Shown piece by piece: positions 26,449 to 36,127 of a stretch of 64,000 nt of DNA (position 1 is the stretch's first letter; every line of letters begins with the position of its first letter). Under the pieces are notes generated by a model. The model made no database searches and was not told the origin of the DNA. It saw only the letters and a program-made list of their open reading frames with translations. Position numbers and translations under genes: made by a program. Location: NCBI GenBank assembly GCA_025998875.1, contig AP024675.1:558001-622000 (forward strand). Direction: 5' to 3'. The DNA is from Bacteroidota bacterium. Lineage in GTDB: Bacteria > Bacteroidota > Rhodothermia > JANXDC01.

Positions 26449-27315
26449 ATGGCCCTGCCTGAAAGCATAGCCGTGGTGGGTGCGGGCACGATGGGAAACG
26501 GCATCGCCCACGTATTGGCCCTGCATGGGTTTACGGTGCATCTTGTGGATATTTCCCCTCAGGTCCTCGAACGCGCGCTGGCCACGATCGGGCGCAATCT
26601 GGATCGGCAGATCCGCAAAGGCCTCATCACAGAAGCGGAGAAAACAGCCACCCTGGGACGCATCCGACCTTACACGGATCTAGCCGCCGCCCTATCGGGG
26701 GTGGCCTTTGTGATCGAAGCCGTACCGGAGCAGGTAGAGCTCAAGCTGGACATGTTCCGCCGCTTCGATGCGCTCACCGCTCCGGAGGTCGTTCTGGCCA
26801 GCAACACCTCCTCGATCTCGATCACGCGCCTGGCTTCGGTCACGAATCGAGCGGAACGGGTGATCGGCATGCATTTCTTCAACCCCGTTCCTGTTATGGC
26901 GCTTGTGGAAGTCGTTTCGGGAATGGAAACCTCCGAGGAGACGGTTTGTCTGGTCGAGGAGTTGGCCCGAGCCCTGGAGAAAACCCCGGTGCGTGTGCGG
27001 GATTTTCCCGGTTTTGTCTCCAACCGGGTGCTCATGCCCATGATCAACGAGGCGATCTGGTGCCTCTATGAGGGGGTGGCCACCCCGGAGGCCATCGACC
27101 AGGTCATGCGGCTGGGCATGAACCATCCCATGGGCCCCCTGCGGTTGGCCGACCTGATCGGATTGGATGTATGCCTGCATATCTTGAACGTGCTCTATGA
27201 GGGCTTCCGGGATCCCAAATACCGGCCGTGTCCGTTGCTGGTCAAAATGGTAGAGGCCGGTCGACTGGGCGAAAAAACCGGACGGGGCTTTTACGAGTAT
27301 AACCAGCACCAGTAG
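26449..27315 (+). CDS. 3-hydroxybutyryl-CoA (3-hydroxyacyl-CoA) dehydrogenase
   Basis: This 288-residue enzyme has the NAD-binding motif IAVVGAGTMGNGIAHVLAL, then VIEAVPEQVELKLDMF, the catalytic-region pattern VLASNTSSISITRLASVTN with RVIGMHFFNPVPVMALVEVV, and a C-terminal helical dimer domain (DFPGFVSNRVLMPMINEA). It oxidises 3-hydroxyacyl-CoA to 3-ketoacyl-CoA in beta-oxidation or the reverse in butanoate metabolism. It is the short stand-alone (Hbd/PaaH) form. It is followed after 14 bases by an acyl-CoA dehydrogenase; no thiolase or enoyl-CoA hydratase is in the window. Confidence 0.95.
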   Translation: MALPESIAVVGAGTMGNGIAHVLALHGFTVHLVDISPQVLERALATIGRNLDRQIRKGLITEAEKTATLGRIRPYTDLAAALSGVAFVIEAVPEQVELKLDMFRRFDALTAPEVVLASNTSSISITRLASVTNRAERVIGMHFFNPVPVMALVEVVSGMETSEETVCLVEELARALEKTPVRVRDFPGFVSNRVLMPMINEAIWCLYEGVATPEAIDQVMRLGMNHPMGPLRLADLIGLDVCLHILNVLYEGFRDPKYRPCPLLVKMVEAGRLGEKTGRGFYEYNQHQ

Positions 27316-27329
27316 CAGGAGCAACCCCC

Positions 27330-28508
<1,179 letters not shown>

Positions 28509-28514
28509 GTTGCG

Positions 28515-28550
28515 CAAAAAGCCGCGCCCCGAAGGCGGGGCTTTTTGTTT
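28515..28550. terminator. Bidirectional intrinsic terminator between acyl-CoA dehydrogenase and alaS
   Basis: A hairpin with CAAAAAGCC (28515-28523) pairing with GGCTTTTTG (28539-28547) has a shorter inner GCC/GGC stem. It is flanked by A and T runs, so it can stop transcription from the rightward hbd operon and from the leftward alaS gene. The two genes converge here. Confidence 0.85.
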
Positions 28551-28564
28551 CCGCACAGCGGAAG

Positions 28565-31261
28565 CTAGGCAAAAACCCCCGCAATGCGCTCGGCCACGCT
28601 GGCCAGTACGGCATCGAGCCGAGAGGGATCTCGCCCTCCGGCTGTAGCGAGCGTGGGCTGTCCTCCCCCACCTCCCCCGAGCTCACGGGCGAGCTCGGAA
28701 ACCAGCCGACCGGCGTGCAATCCCCGCTCCCGGACCAGATCTTCTGACACCGTGGCCAGCAGCAACACCTTCCCCTCCGGTGTGACGGTACCGAGCACCC
28801 CCACCGAACCCGCTCCGAGCCGGTCGCGCAGGTAGTAGCCCAGCTGCTTGAGCGTCTCGAGATCCTCTACCTCCAGACGCGCCGCCAACAGCCGCACGGG
28901 GCCTACGCTCTGCAGGCGGCTCGCCAGCAGGCTGTCTACTTGCGCCTGGGCGATGCGCAGTCGCAGGCGGGCCAGTTCCCGCTCCAGCTGCCGTTTGGCC
29001 TCGGCCAGCTCATAGACCTCTTCGGCTATGGAGCGCTGTGAGGTACGGAAGAGCTCTCGGATCCGGGCCAGCTCGGTTTTTTCCTGCCGCAGTACAGCAT
29101 CCGCTGCCGGCCCCACCACGGCCTCCAAGCGCCTCACCCCGGCGGCGACGGCCTCTTCGTCGAGCAGACGAAAGTAGCCGAGCTCTCCGGTGGCGTCCAC
29201 ATGGGTACCCCCGCAGAGCTCGATGGAGAATTCCGGATCGAAGGTGATCACGCGCACGCGATCGCCGTACTTCTCCCCGAAGAGCGCCCTCGCCCCCCGG
29301 GCCAGGGCCTCCTGCAGGGGGACGTCCCGCTCCTCGATTTTCGGGATGTTTTCCCAGATCTTCTCGTTGACCAGCCGCTCGATCGCCTCCAGCTGCTGCG
29401 TCGAGAGCCGTTCGAAATGGGAAAAATCGAAGCGCAGCCGGTCCGGGGCCACAAGCGAACCCTTTTGGGCCACATGCTCGCCCAGCAAGCGCCGCAGGGC
29501 GGCATGGAGCAGGTGTGTGGCCGTATGATGCCGTTTGGCCCCTTCGCGCCAGTCCCGGTCCACCAGCGCCTCAACGGGCTCATCGGGCCGCTCCGGAAGC
29601 CGATCGACCACGTGCACGATATGCCCGTTGCGCCTCTGTACATCCAACACCCGCACGGGATCTCCCGTGGAGGAGACAAGGAGCCCGCGATCCGCGACCT
29701 GGCCACCGGATTCGGCATAAAACGGGGTCACGTCCAGCAGGAGCTCGTAGCGATCTCCCATAGAGCGCCAGGCCATGATGCGAGATCGTGTCTTGAGCGT
29801 GTCGTATCCCACAAAGTGGGAATCCGGTCCCGTCTGGAGCACGATCCATTCCTGCCCCAGCTCGTGCTGGGCCCGGAACTGCCCGCTGGCGCGCGCCCGT
29901 TCCCTCTGCTCCCGCATGAGCGCTTCGAACCGGGCGGTATCGACCTCAAGCCCGCGTTCCCGGGCCATGAGCGCGGTCAGATCTATGGGAAAGCCGTAGG
30001 TGTCGTGCAGAAGGAAGGCCGTCTCGCCGTCGAACATCCTCTGGCCGGCGGCCTTCAGTTCGGCGGCCCGCCGCTCGAAGAGCTCGATACCCCGTCCGAG
30101 GGTGCGCAGAAAGGCCTCCTCTTCGGCCCGCACAACGCGCGATACGTAGTCGGCCTGTTGGCGGATTTCGGGGAAGACGTCCCCCAGGGTATCAGCCAGC
30201 ACGGGCACCAGCGCATGGAGAAAGGGCTCCCGGAAAGCAAGCACCTGATATCCGTAGCGCACCGCGCGGCGCAGCAGACGACGCACCACATATCCGCGAC
30301 CCTCATTGGAGGGCGGAGCCCCGTCGGCCGTGGCGAACGAAACGGCGCGCACGTGATCGACGGCCACGCGCATGGCCACGCGCACGCGCTCGCGCTCCTC
30401 CTCGGGCAACCGAATACGATCGTATCCCTCCACCTCCGGGCGCGGGATCAGCTCGGCCAGCCGCTCCAGAAGAGGCGCAAAGATATCCGTATCGTAGTTG
30501 GAGCTTTTGCCCTGCAGAACGGCCGTGATGCGCTCAAAGCCCATCCCGGTATCGACGTGCCGTGCGGGAAGCGCCTCCAGGGCCCCGTCGGGGCGACGGT
30601 TGAACTGGATGAAAACGAGGTTCCAGATCTCCATCACCCGAGGATCGCCCCGGTTGACCAGCGCGGCGCCCGGCAGTTGCCGACGTTCGGCCTCCGGACG
30701 CAGATCGATATGGATCTCCGAGCAAGGTCCGCAGGGACCGCTCTCGCCCATCTCCCAGAAATTGTCCCGCTTGCCGAAGCGAAGCACATGGGTCGGATCG
30801 ATATCCGTAACCTCTGTCCAGAGTCGGGCCGCCTCCTCATCCGGTTGCAAGTTTTCCTCCGGATCCCCGGCGAACACGGTTGCATACAGCCGATCGGGGG
30901 GCAATCCCCATACCCGGGTAAGCAGTTCCCAGGCCCAGGCGATGGCCTCGCGCTTGAAGTAATCGCCAAAGGACCAGTTGCCGAGCATCTCGAAGAAGGT
31001 GTGGTGATAGGTATCATGCCCCACCTCTTCGAGGTCGTTATGTTTGCCCGATACACGGATGCATTTCTGCGTGTTGGCCGCCCGCCTGTACGGGCGGGTG
31101 CCCAGCCCCAAGAAAACGTCTTTGAATTGGTTCATGCCCGCGTTCGTAAAGAGCAGCGTGGCATCGTCCCTGGGCACCACGGGGGCGGAGGGCACGATCT
31201 CGTGCCCTCGGGCGCGAAAGAAGTCCAGAAATTCCTGTCGGATCTGGCGGGACGTTTTCAT
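28565..31261 (-). CDS. alaS: Alanyl-tRNA synthetase
   Basis: AlaRS charges tRNA-Ala and clears mischarged Ser/Gly. From ATG 31261 the protein has 898 residues. It contains the class II aminoacylation domain (FLDFFRARGHEIVPSAPVVP, motif 2 around HTFFEMLGNWSFGDYFKREA), the editing domain with zinc ligands in HHTATHLLHAALR and ELCGGTHVDATGELGYFRLL, and the C-terminal DHHA1-like C-Ala domain (GGGGGQPTLATAGG). The upstream open codons before MKTSRQIRQEFLDFF are not conserved, and the promoter lies there. The tRNA-Ala in this window (42.1 kb) would be a substrate. Confidence 0.97.
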   Translation of the reverse strand: MKTSRQIRQEFLDFFRARGHEIVPSAPVVPRDDATLLFTNAGMNQFKDVFLGLGTRPYRRAANTQKCIRVSGKHNDLEEVGHDTYHHTFFEMLGNWSFGDYFKREAIAWAWELLTRVWGLPPDRLYATVFAGDPEENLQPDEEAARLWTEVTDIDPTHVLRFGKRDNFWEMGESGPCGPCSEIHIDLRPEAERRQLPGAALVNRGDPRVMEIWNLVFIQFNRRPDGALEALPARHVDTGMGFERITAVLQGKSSNYDTDIFAPLLERLAELIPRPEVEGYDRIRLPEEERERVRVAMRVAVDHVRAVSFATADGAPPSNEGRGYVVRRLLRRAVRYGYQVLAFREPFLHALVPVLADTLGDVFPEIRQQADYVSRVVRAEEEAFLRTLGRGIELFERRAAELKAAGQRMFDGETAFLLHDTYGFPIDLTALMARERGLEVDTARFEALMREQRERARASGQFRAQHELGQEWIVLQTGPDSHFVGYDTLKTRSRIMAWRSMGDRYELLLDVTPFYAESGGQVADRGLLVSSTGDPVRVLDVQRRNGHIVHVVDRLPERPDEPVEALVDRDWREGAKRHHTATHLLHAALRRLLGEHVAQKGSLVAPDRLRFDFSHFERLSTQQLEAIERLVNEKIWENIPKIEERDVPLQEALARGARALFGEKYGDRVRVITFDPEFSIELCGGTHVDATGELGYFRLLDEEAVAAGVRRLEAVVGPAADAVLRQEKTELARIRELFRTSQRSIAEEVYELAEAKRQLERELARLRLRIAQAQVDSLLASRLQSVGPVRLLAARLEVEDLETLKQLGYYLRDRLGAGSVGVLGTVTPEGKVLLLATVSEDLVRERGLHAGRLVSELARELGGGGGGQPTLATAGGRDPSRLDAVLASVAERIAGVFA

Positions 31262-31288
31262 AGGGCGCACTTCGTACCGCTGGTTTCC

Positions 31289-31320
31289 CAAAAGTACACC
31301 GGAAGCCCTTCCGAGCACAA
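31289..31320 (-). promoter_or_regulatory. Promoter of alaS
   Basis: On the minus strand TTG (31320-31318) is followed after 21 bases by TACTTTTG (31296-31289), an exact TAnnTTTG box. It lies 27 bases before the alaS ATG. Confidence 0.65.
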
Positions 31321-31337
31321 ACGAAACGCGCCCGCAT

Positions 31338-31356
31338 GGAGGGCGGCCCGCCCTCC
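31338..31356 (-). terminator. GC-rich hairpin downstream of fabI
   Basis: GGAGGGC (31338-31344) and GCCCTCC (31350-31356) form a 7-bp stem with a 5-base loop in the 153-base gap between fabI and alaS. There is no T run after it, so if it stops fabI transcription it does so weakly or with help. Confidence 0.4.
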
Positions 31357-31414
31357 CCCCAGGAGGGGGCGCTCACTGCTCTGGGGACTGGGCGGTATTG
31401 GCCGGGCGCGAGCC

Positions 31415-32269
31415 TTAGCCTGCCTTTTCCGCCTTTTCGGCCGCTTCGGCCTGCAGGGCCCGCTCAAAAAGGGCCATGAGCTCCTCGCTCATGCCCATCG
31501 TGGAAAACCCCCCGTCGTGGTAGAGGTTCTGCATCGTAACCTTGCGCGTCAGGTCCGAAAGCAGGGTGACGACGTAATCGGCGCAGTCCTCGGCCGTGGC
31601 GTTGCCCAGAGGGGCAAGCCGATGGGCGAACTCGAACATGGCATCAAAGCCCTCGATTCCGGAACCGGCCGTGGTGCGCGTGGGGCTCTGGCTGACCGTG
31701 TTGACCCGAATGCCTCGCTTGCCCAGACGGGCGCCGAAATTGCGCGCGATGGATTCCAGAAGCGCTTTGGCATCGCACATATCCGAGTAGCGAGAGAAGA
31801 TGCGCTGAGCGCCGATATAGGTCAGGGCCACGATGCTGGCCCCGTCGTTGAGTACCGGAAGCGCATGGTGAATGATGCGATGCAGGGAGATGGCCGAGAT
31901 GTCCAGGGTTTTCACGTACCAATCGTAGTTGAGCGCCTCATAGGGCCGACCCTTGCGGATGTTGAGCGACATGCCGATGGAGTGTACGATGAAATCGACC
32001 CCCCCGAAGTGCTCGCGGGCCACCTCGAATACCCGTTTTACGTCCTCATCGCTTGTGGCGTCGGCGTAGACCACGGGCGCATCTCCGCAGAGCCGGGCCA
32101 GCTCCTCAACTTTTCCAAAACGCTGGGTTACCGGGGCATTGGAGATAACGAAGCGCCCCCCTTCGGCGTAGACAGCCAGCGCGATATGCCAGGCAATGGA
32201 GTGTTCATCCAGCGGCCCGAAGATGACCCCCTTTTTCCCTTCCAGTAGGCCGTAGAACTTCCGACGCAT
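31415..32269 (-). CDS. fabI: Enoyl-[acyl-carrier-protein] reductase
   Basis: FabI reduces enoyl-ACP with NADH in the last step of each fatty-acid elongation round. The 284-residue product has the nucleotide-binding start GVIFGPLDEHSIAWHIALAV, VDFIVHSIGMSLN, and the catalytic Tyr-x6-Lys in SRYSDMCDAKALLESIARNF, followed by RVNTVSQSPTRTTAGSGIEG. ATG 32269 follows a GGGGGA site. The open frame extends upstream through its promoter without similarity. The C-terminus has an Ala/Glu/Lys-rich tail (about 15 residues). It is divergent from the aminotransferase gene. Confidence 0.95.
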   Translation of the reverse strand: MRRKFYGLLEGKKGVIFGPLDEHSIAWHIALAVYAEGGRFVISNAPVTQRFGKVEELARLCGDAPVVYADATSDEDVKRVFEVAREHFGGVDFIVHSIGMSLNIRKGRPYEALNYDWYVKTLDISAISLHRIIHHALPVLNDGASIVALTYIGAQRIFSRYSDMCDAKALLESIARNFGARLGKRGIRVNTVSQSPTRTTAGSGIEGFDAMFEFAHRLAPLGNATAEDCADYVVTLLSDLTRKVTMQNLYHDGGFSTMGMSEELMALFERALQAEAAEKAEKAG

Positions 32270-32295
32270 ACGCAGTCCCCCTTCATGTGGCCGGC

Positions 32296-32327
32296 TAAAG
32301 GTAGCCCGGGCCGCAGAGGTCGGGCAA
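32296..32327 (-). promoter_or_regulatory. Promoter of fabI
   Basis: TTG (32327-32325), 21 bases, then TACCTTTA (32303-32296) on the minus strand. It lies back-to-back with the rightward promoter at 32343-32374, so the two divergent promoters share a 156-base region. Confidence 0.6.
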
Positions 32328-32342
32328 GACAGCAGGATGATT

Positions 32343-32374
32343 TTGCCCTGTGCGGAGGAGGCCCAATATATTCC
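32343..32374 (+). promoter_or_regulatory. Promoter of the aminotransferase operon
   Basis: TTG (32343-32345, inside TTTTG), 21 bases, then TATATTCC (32367-32374). The leader to ATG 32426 is about 45 bases and contains AAGGAG at 32412-32417. Confidence 0.6.
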
Positions 32375-32425
32375 GATACCCGGCCTACACCTTCCCGCGC
32401 GAACGCAGAACAAGGAGCGCTGATC

Positions 32426-33634
32426 ATGTCGGTTCTGAGTCCCCCCGTTGCCCGGCGTGTCCGGGAGCTGACCCCTTCGCAGACGCTGGCCATGACGCAT
32501 CGGGCTATGGAGCTCAGAAGGCAGGGGAAACCGATTGTAAGCCTGAGTGCCGGAGAGCCGGACTTCGATACCCCTGACCACATCCGAGAGGCGGCCATCG
32601 AAGCGATCCGGAGCGGCTTCACGCATTATACCCCCAATCCAGGCATTCCGGAGCTACGGGAGGCCATCGCGCGCAAGCTGCTTCGGGACAACGGGCTTCA
32701 GTACGAACCCCGACAGATCCTCTGTTCGTCCGGAGCCAAACAATCCCTCGTACTGGCCGTGCTGGCCCTAGTCAACCCCGGAGAAGAAGTCCTCATCCCC
32801 ACCCCGTACTGGACCACGTATCCGGAAATGGTCAAGCTTGCCGGTGGGGTTCCACGATACCTGAAGACGGGTCCGGAGACGCGTTTCAAGATCACGCCCG
32901 AACAGCTGGAGGCCGCCATCACCCCCCGCACGCGGCTGCTTATGCTCTGCTCGCCTTCCAATCCCTCGGGCATGATCTATACGGAAGCCGAGCTCCACGA
33001 TCTGGTCGAGGTATTGCGGCGCCATGAACAAGTCTGGGTGCTCTCCGATGAGATTTACGAATACCTGGCCTACGAGCTGCCACACATGAGTATCGCCAGC
33101 CTGCCGGGCATGCAGGAGCGCACGGTTGTGGTCAACGGCTTCTCCAAGGCCTACGCCATGACGGGCTGGCGTCTTGGCTACGCAGCCGGGCCGCTTCCGG
33201 TCATCGAGGCCATGGAAAACCTGCAGGGCCAGATGACCTCGGCCCCAAACTCGATCGCCCAGAAAGCCGGGGTGGCCGCGCTTGAGGGGCCCCGAGAGCC
33301 CATTGAGCGGATGCGGGAGGCGTTTCGCAGGCGCCGCGATTTTCTGCACGCGGCCATCAGCCGCATCCCGGGCCTCGACTGCCCCAAACCCGAGGGGGCC
33401 TTCTATCTCTTTCCCAACATCTCGGCGTATCTGGGCCGCCGCACCCCGGATGGACACATCCTGCAAACAGCCGAAGAGCTGTGCCTTTACTTGCTGGAAA
33501 CCCAGCTGGTGGCCCTGGTCCCAGGAGAGGCCTTCGGAGACCCAACCTGTGTGCGCATCTCTTATGCCGCCTCCGAGGCCGAACTACAAGAGGCGGTCCA
33601 TCGGATCGAAGCCGGTCTGCGCGCGCTGCGATGA
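32426..33634 (+). CDS. aspC: Class I/II pyridoxal-phosphate aminotransferase (aspartate aminotransferase type)
   Basis: The 402-residue protein starts at ATG 32426 after AAGGAG. It shows SLSAGEPDFDTPDHIREAAI, SSGAKQSLVLAVLALVNPG, SPSNPSGMIYTEAEL, LSDEIYEYLAYEL, and the Schiff-base lysine in VVNGFSKAYAMTGWRLGYAA. The ending LVPGEAFGDPTCVRISYAAS carries the substrate-carboxylate Arg. This is the Ib subgroup common in thermophiles and Bacteroidota, which transfers amino groups between aspartate and 2-oxoglutarate, sometimes with broader specificity. It overlaps the DUF4296 gene by ATGA and heads a three-gene operon. Confidence 0.93.
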   Translation: MSVLSPPVARRVRELTPSQTLAMTHRAMELRRQGKPIVSLSAGEPDFDTPDHIREAAIEAIRSGFTHYTPNPGIPELREAIARKLLRDNGLQYEPRQILCSSGAKQSLVLAVLALVNPGEEVLIPTPYWTTYPEMVKLAGGVPRYLKTGPETRFKITPEQLEAAITPRTRLLMLCSPSNPSGMIYTEAELHDLVEVLRRHEQVWVLSDEIYEYLAYELPHMSIASLPGMQERTVVVNGFSKAYAMTGWRLGYAAGPLPVIEAMENLQGQMTSAPNSIAQKAGVAALEGPREPIERMREAFRRRRDFLHAAISRIPGLDCPKPEGAFYLFPNISAYLGRRTPDGHILQTAEELCLYLLETQLVALVPGEAFGDPTCVRISYAASEAELQEAVHRIEAGLRALR

Positions 33635-33975
33635 GGGCCCGCCTGGGGCATAGGGTCTCTTCTGCCCGGAGATGGGCATATTGCCTCGGGGTCGGAGGTA
33701 TTGTCCTGCTTTCCGGATGCGCGCGCCGGGAACCGGAGCTCTCTGAAGACCTGCTGGGTCGGCTCATCGCCGAAGCGCATCTCCTGGAAGTGCGCTATCC
33801 CAACCCCCGAATGCGGGATTCCGCTTTTGCTGCCATCTGTCGCTCCTACGGCGTGGACACAAGCCGCTTCTATGCGGCCTATCGGAACGCCGTATCCGAT
33901 CCCGAACGCCTGCGCGCGCTCATGGAGGAGGCCCTGCGCTGGCTGGAGGGAACCGACACCACAGGGGTTCCATAA
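33631..33975 (+). CDS. DUF4296-family lipoprotein
   Basis: This 114-residue protein has an N-terminal lipoprotein signal with lipobox LLSGC (Cys near residue 30). The mature part begins LSEDLLGRLIAEAHLLEVRY and includes FAAICRSYGVDTSRFYAAYR, matching the pattern of DUF4296, a family found almost only in Bacteroidota. Its function is unknown. It starts within the stop of the aminotransferase gene (ATGA) and is followed after 3 bases by the kynureninase-like gene, so all three are co-expressed. It is a useful lineage marker. Confidence 0.75.
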   Translation: MRARLGHRVSSARRWAYCLGVGGIVLLSGCARREPELSEDLLGRLIAEAHLLEVRYPNPRMRDSAFAAICRSYGVDTSRFYAAYRNAVSDPERLRALMEEALRWLEGTDTTGVP

Positions 33976-33978
33976 ACT

Positions 33979-35238
33979 ATGGCGGAAGATCTGAGCCATC
34001 GGTTTCGAGAGCGGTTCTTCGTCCCCGACGGGGCGATTGAATTGCGCGCCTTCACCCATGGACTCATGCCCCGAACGGTGCCCGAGATGATGGCCCGGTT
34101 TCTGGAGGACTGGCGCCGATTCGGGGTGGAGGCCTGGAACCGAATCCCGAATCACTGGGATCCCGAAGATCCAACGCCGGTGGGATGGTGGAATTTGCCC
34201 GAATATCTGGGCGATCGCTTTATTGCCCCGCTCATCGGCGCGGAAGCGGGCACCTGCATCCTGCTGCCCAACGTACACTGGGCCGTAAGCGCGCTGCTCT
34301 CCTGTCCGGAGCCGTTTCTGGGGCGACGGCGCCTGGTGTACACCGCCGCGGAATTCCCCTCGGTGAGCCACACCGTACCGCGGTGGGCTCAGGCCATGCG
34401 GTGGGAGGCGGTGGCCGTCCCCTTCCCCGGTTCCGGAAGCACGCTGCGCGCCATGCTGCGCGCCATCACGACCCGCACCGCACTGGTTTTCGTCAGCCGG
34501 GTGACGTTTCTCTCTGGAGAACGCCTCTCCGATGGGGCGCTGGAGGCGATCGCGGAACGCTGTCGCCAGACCGGCGCCCTACTCGTGCTCGACGGCTATC
34601 ACGCCGTAGGGGCAGAGCCATTCCGGGTACACGATCAGGGCATAGACCTCTTCGTCGGTGGGTTGCTCAAGGAGGGGTGTGGATCGACGGGGAACGGCTT
34701 CCTCTACATTCGCCCCGGTCTGGAACTCACGCCGCGTCTGGGGGGCTGGACAGGCGAGGGAGATCCTTTCGCCTTCGGTTCCGAATACCGGCCCCATCCC
34801 GTGGTGCGCCGTCGCTTTCTGGGCGGCACCCCGGCCATCGCCCCCCTCTATCACGCTGTAGAAGGGGTGCGCATCCTGCTCGAGGCCGGACTGGAGGCGA
34901 TTCGACTGGACAATCTGGCCAAAACCGGATGGCTCATCGACGCCCTCGCCCCCCTGGAGGCCGAAGGCCTGCTTGAGATCATCTCTCCCCGAGATGACGA
35001 ACGTCGGGGTCCGATGCTCGTGCTTCAGATCCCGGAGGCCAGCCGCATGGCTTCCTGGCTTGCCCAAAACGGGATTTTCGTCGACAGTCGGCAGAACCGC
35101 CGCCTCCGGCTGGCCCCTTTCATCTGGAATTCCTACGACGAACTTGCCCACGTGCGCGCGGCCCTCGAAGAGGCGCTGCGCACCGAAGCCCATCTGCGGG
35201 ATCCGATCCCGACATCCGGGAATCGGGTTGTTCCGTGA
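33979..35238 (+). CDS. Kynureninase-like PLP-dependent enzyme (aminotransferase class V fold)
   Basis: The protein has 419 residues. The large PLP domain shows CILLPNVHWAVSALLS, TALVFVSRVTFLSGERLSDG, LLVLDGYHAVGAEPF (Asp that contacts PLP) and the likely Schiff-base lysine in FVGGLLKEGCGSTGNGFLYI. The C-terminus has RLRLAPFIWNSYDELAHVRA. It resembles kynureninase and related class V enzymes. No other kynurenine-pathway gene is nearby, so a different beta-lyase or desulfurase-like substrate is possible. It is the third gene of the aminotransferase operon and ends back-to-back with a leftward gene. Confidence 0.75.
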   Translation: MAEDLSHRFRERFFVPDGAIELRAFTHGLMPRTVPEMMARFLEDWRRFGVEAWNRIPNHWDPEDPTPVGWWNLPEYLGDRFIAPLIGAEAGTCILLPNVHWAVSALLSCPEPFLGRRRLVYTAAEFPSVSHTVPRWAQAMRWEAVAVPFPGSGSTLRAMLRAITTRTALVFVSRVTFLSGERLSDGALEAIAERCRQTGALLVLDGYHAVGAEPFRVHDQGIDLFVGGLLKEGCGSTGNGFLYIRPGLELTPRLGGWTGEGDPFAFGSEYRPHPVVRRRFLGGTPAIAPLYHAVEGVRILLEAGLEAIRLDNLAKTGWLIDALAPLEAEGLLEIISPRDDERRGPMLVLQIPEASRMASWLAQNGIFVDSRQNRRLRLAPFIWNSYDELAHVRAALEEALRTEAHLRDPIPTSGNRVVP

Positions 35239-35667
35239 CTAAGAGGCCACGCGCACAAACGTAACGGGCATGGAACGCCCTCCCATACCCATGGTCATGG
35301 TGCCCACGAGCTGTTCACCTTTGAGCTCCAGCTCCATGCGGGTCCGGATGGTGCGTTCCTGCCCATCGGGGGTCTGAACGGTGCGTTCCTGCTCGAGAAT
35401 GAGCTTGTTGTTACTGAGCTCGACTTTCTGGAACGGCACCTTGCCCTGGGGGGTCGACCAGTAGGCCTGTAGTCCCGCCTCGGTTTGTTCGATGACGAGC
35501 TGGCGCTCGCCCATCTGGCCCATCATACGTCCCCCCATAGGCCGATCACCAGGAGGCTGCTGCATCTGCAGCTTCCAGGCTCCGAGCAGCTGTCCCGAAT
35601 CGAGCGTCTGAGCGCGGGCCACAGAGAAGGTGGCAAGCAGAACACAGAGGCTCAAAAGCGTGCGCAT
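35239..35667 (-). CDS. Small secreted protein of unknown function (cassette B)
   Basis: ATG 35667 has GGAGG upstream and gives a signal peptide (MRTLLSLCVLLATFSVARAQ). The mature 122 residues begin with LDSGQLLGAWKLQMQQ, carry a methionine-rich stretch (GGRMMGQMGERQ) and a second near the end (GTMTMGMGGRSM), and are otherwise strand-like. The LxGAWKL start and length recall lipocalin-like or metal-binding secreted proteins, but I do not recognise the family. Methionine clusters can bind Cu(I), so a copper or redox stress role is possible. It is the last gene downstream of an ECF sigma factor, 16 bases after the Spy-like gene. Confidence 0.6.
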   Translation of the reverse strand: MRTLLSLCVLLATFSVARAQTLDSGQLLGAWKLQMQQPPGDRPMGGRMMGQMGERQLVIEQTEAGLQAYWSTPQGKVPFQKVELSNNKLILEQERTVQTPDGQERTIRTRMELELKGEQLVGTMTMGMGGRSMPVTFVRVAS

Positions 35668-35683
35668 AAGACATCCTCCTTGG

Positions 35684-36127
35684 CTATTGGCGTACGGTAT
35701 CCCGCGCCCCCGGAGCGGGGAGATGCAGGGTATCGTTCCTACCTCTTCGTTCTCCATCCCGAAACCGGTGGCGGCGTTGCCGGTACAGGGTCTCTAGGCG
35801 TTCCCATTGCGCTTCGGTGAATACCGGTCGGATCTCCTCCCGGTAGGCCTGCGCGAGCGTTCGCAGTTCCTGACGGAAGCGCTGACGCAGGGCGTTCATC
35901 TGCGCCGCATGCCGATCGGTGATCGCTTCCAGCTGACGCATTTGCTCCGTGCTGAGGCCGAGCTCCTGACGCACTTTTTGCCAGTTTCGGCGCTCGAGCA
36001 GAAGGAACTCCGGCCCCCCCCGAAAACGGGGGAAAAGGAAAAAACGGTCCAGCAACACGCCGACCCCTATCCCGGCGGTGAAGATAAACAGGCCCAGCAG
36101 CACAGGCCAGATCCAGTGCCATTTCAT
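35684..36127 (-). CDS. Membrane-anchored Spy/CpxP-like protein (cassette B)
   Basis: This 147-residue protein has one N-terminal membrane segment (about 5-27, IWPVLLGLFIFTAGIGVGVL). A helical periplasmic part follows with LGLSTEQMRQLEAITDRHAA and PVFTEAQWERLETLYRQRRH, two copies of the LTxxQ-like signature of Spy/CpxP and metal-resistance sensor proteins. Such proteins bind unfolded proteins or metals and tune envelope stress signalling. It overlaps the membrane protein gene by ATGA and lies in the ECF sigma operon. Confidence 0.75.
   Translation of the reverse strand: MKWHWIWPVLLGLFIFTAGIGVGVLLDRFFLFPRFRGGPEFLLLERRNWQKVRQELGLSTEQMRQLEAITDRHAAQMNALRQRFRQELRTLAQAYREEIRPVFTEAQWERLETLYRQRRHRFRDGERRGRNDTLHLPAPGARDTVRQ

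Noticed and set aside
29201-32248. A 1015-codon open frame on the plus strand opposite alaS and fabI
   Set aside because: It is antisense to two clear genes, its translation is low-complexity His/Gly/Pro/Arg-rich without domains, and long antisense frames are expected in GC-rich genes with strong codon bias.
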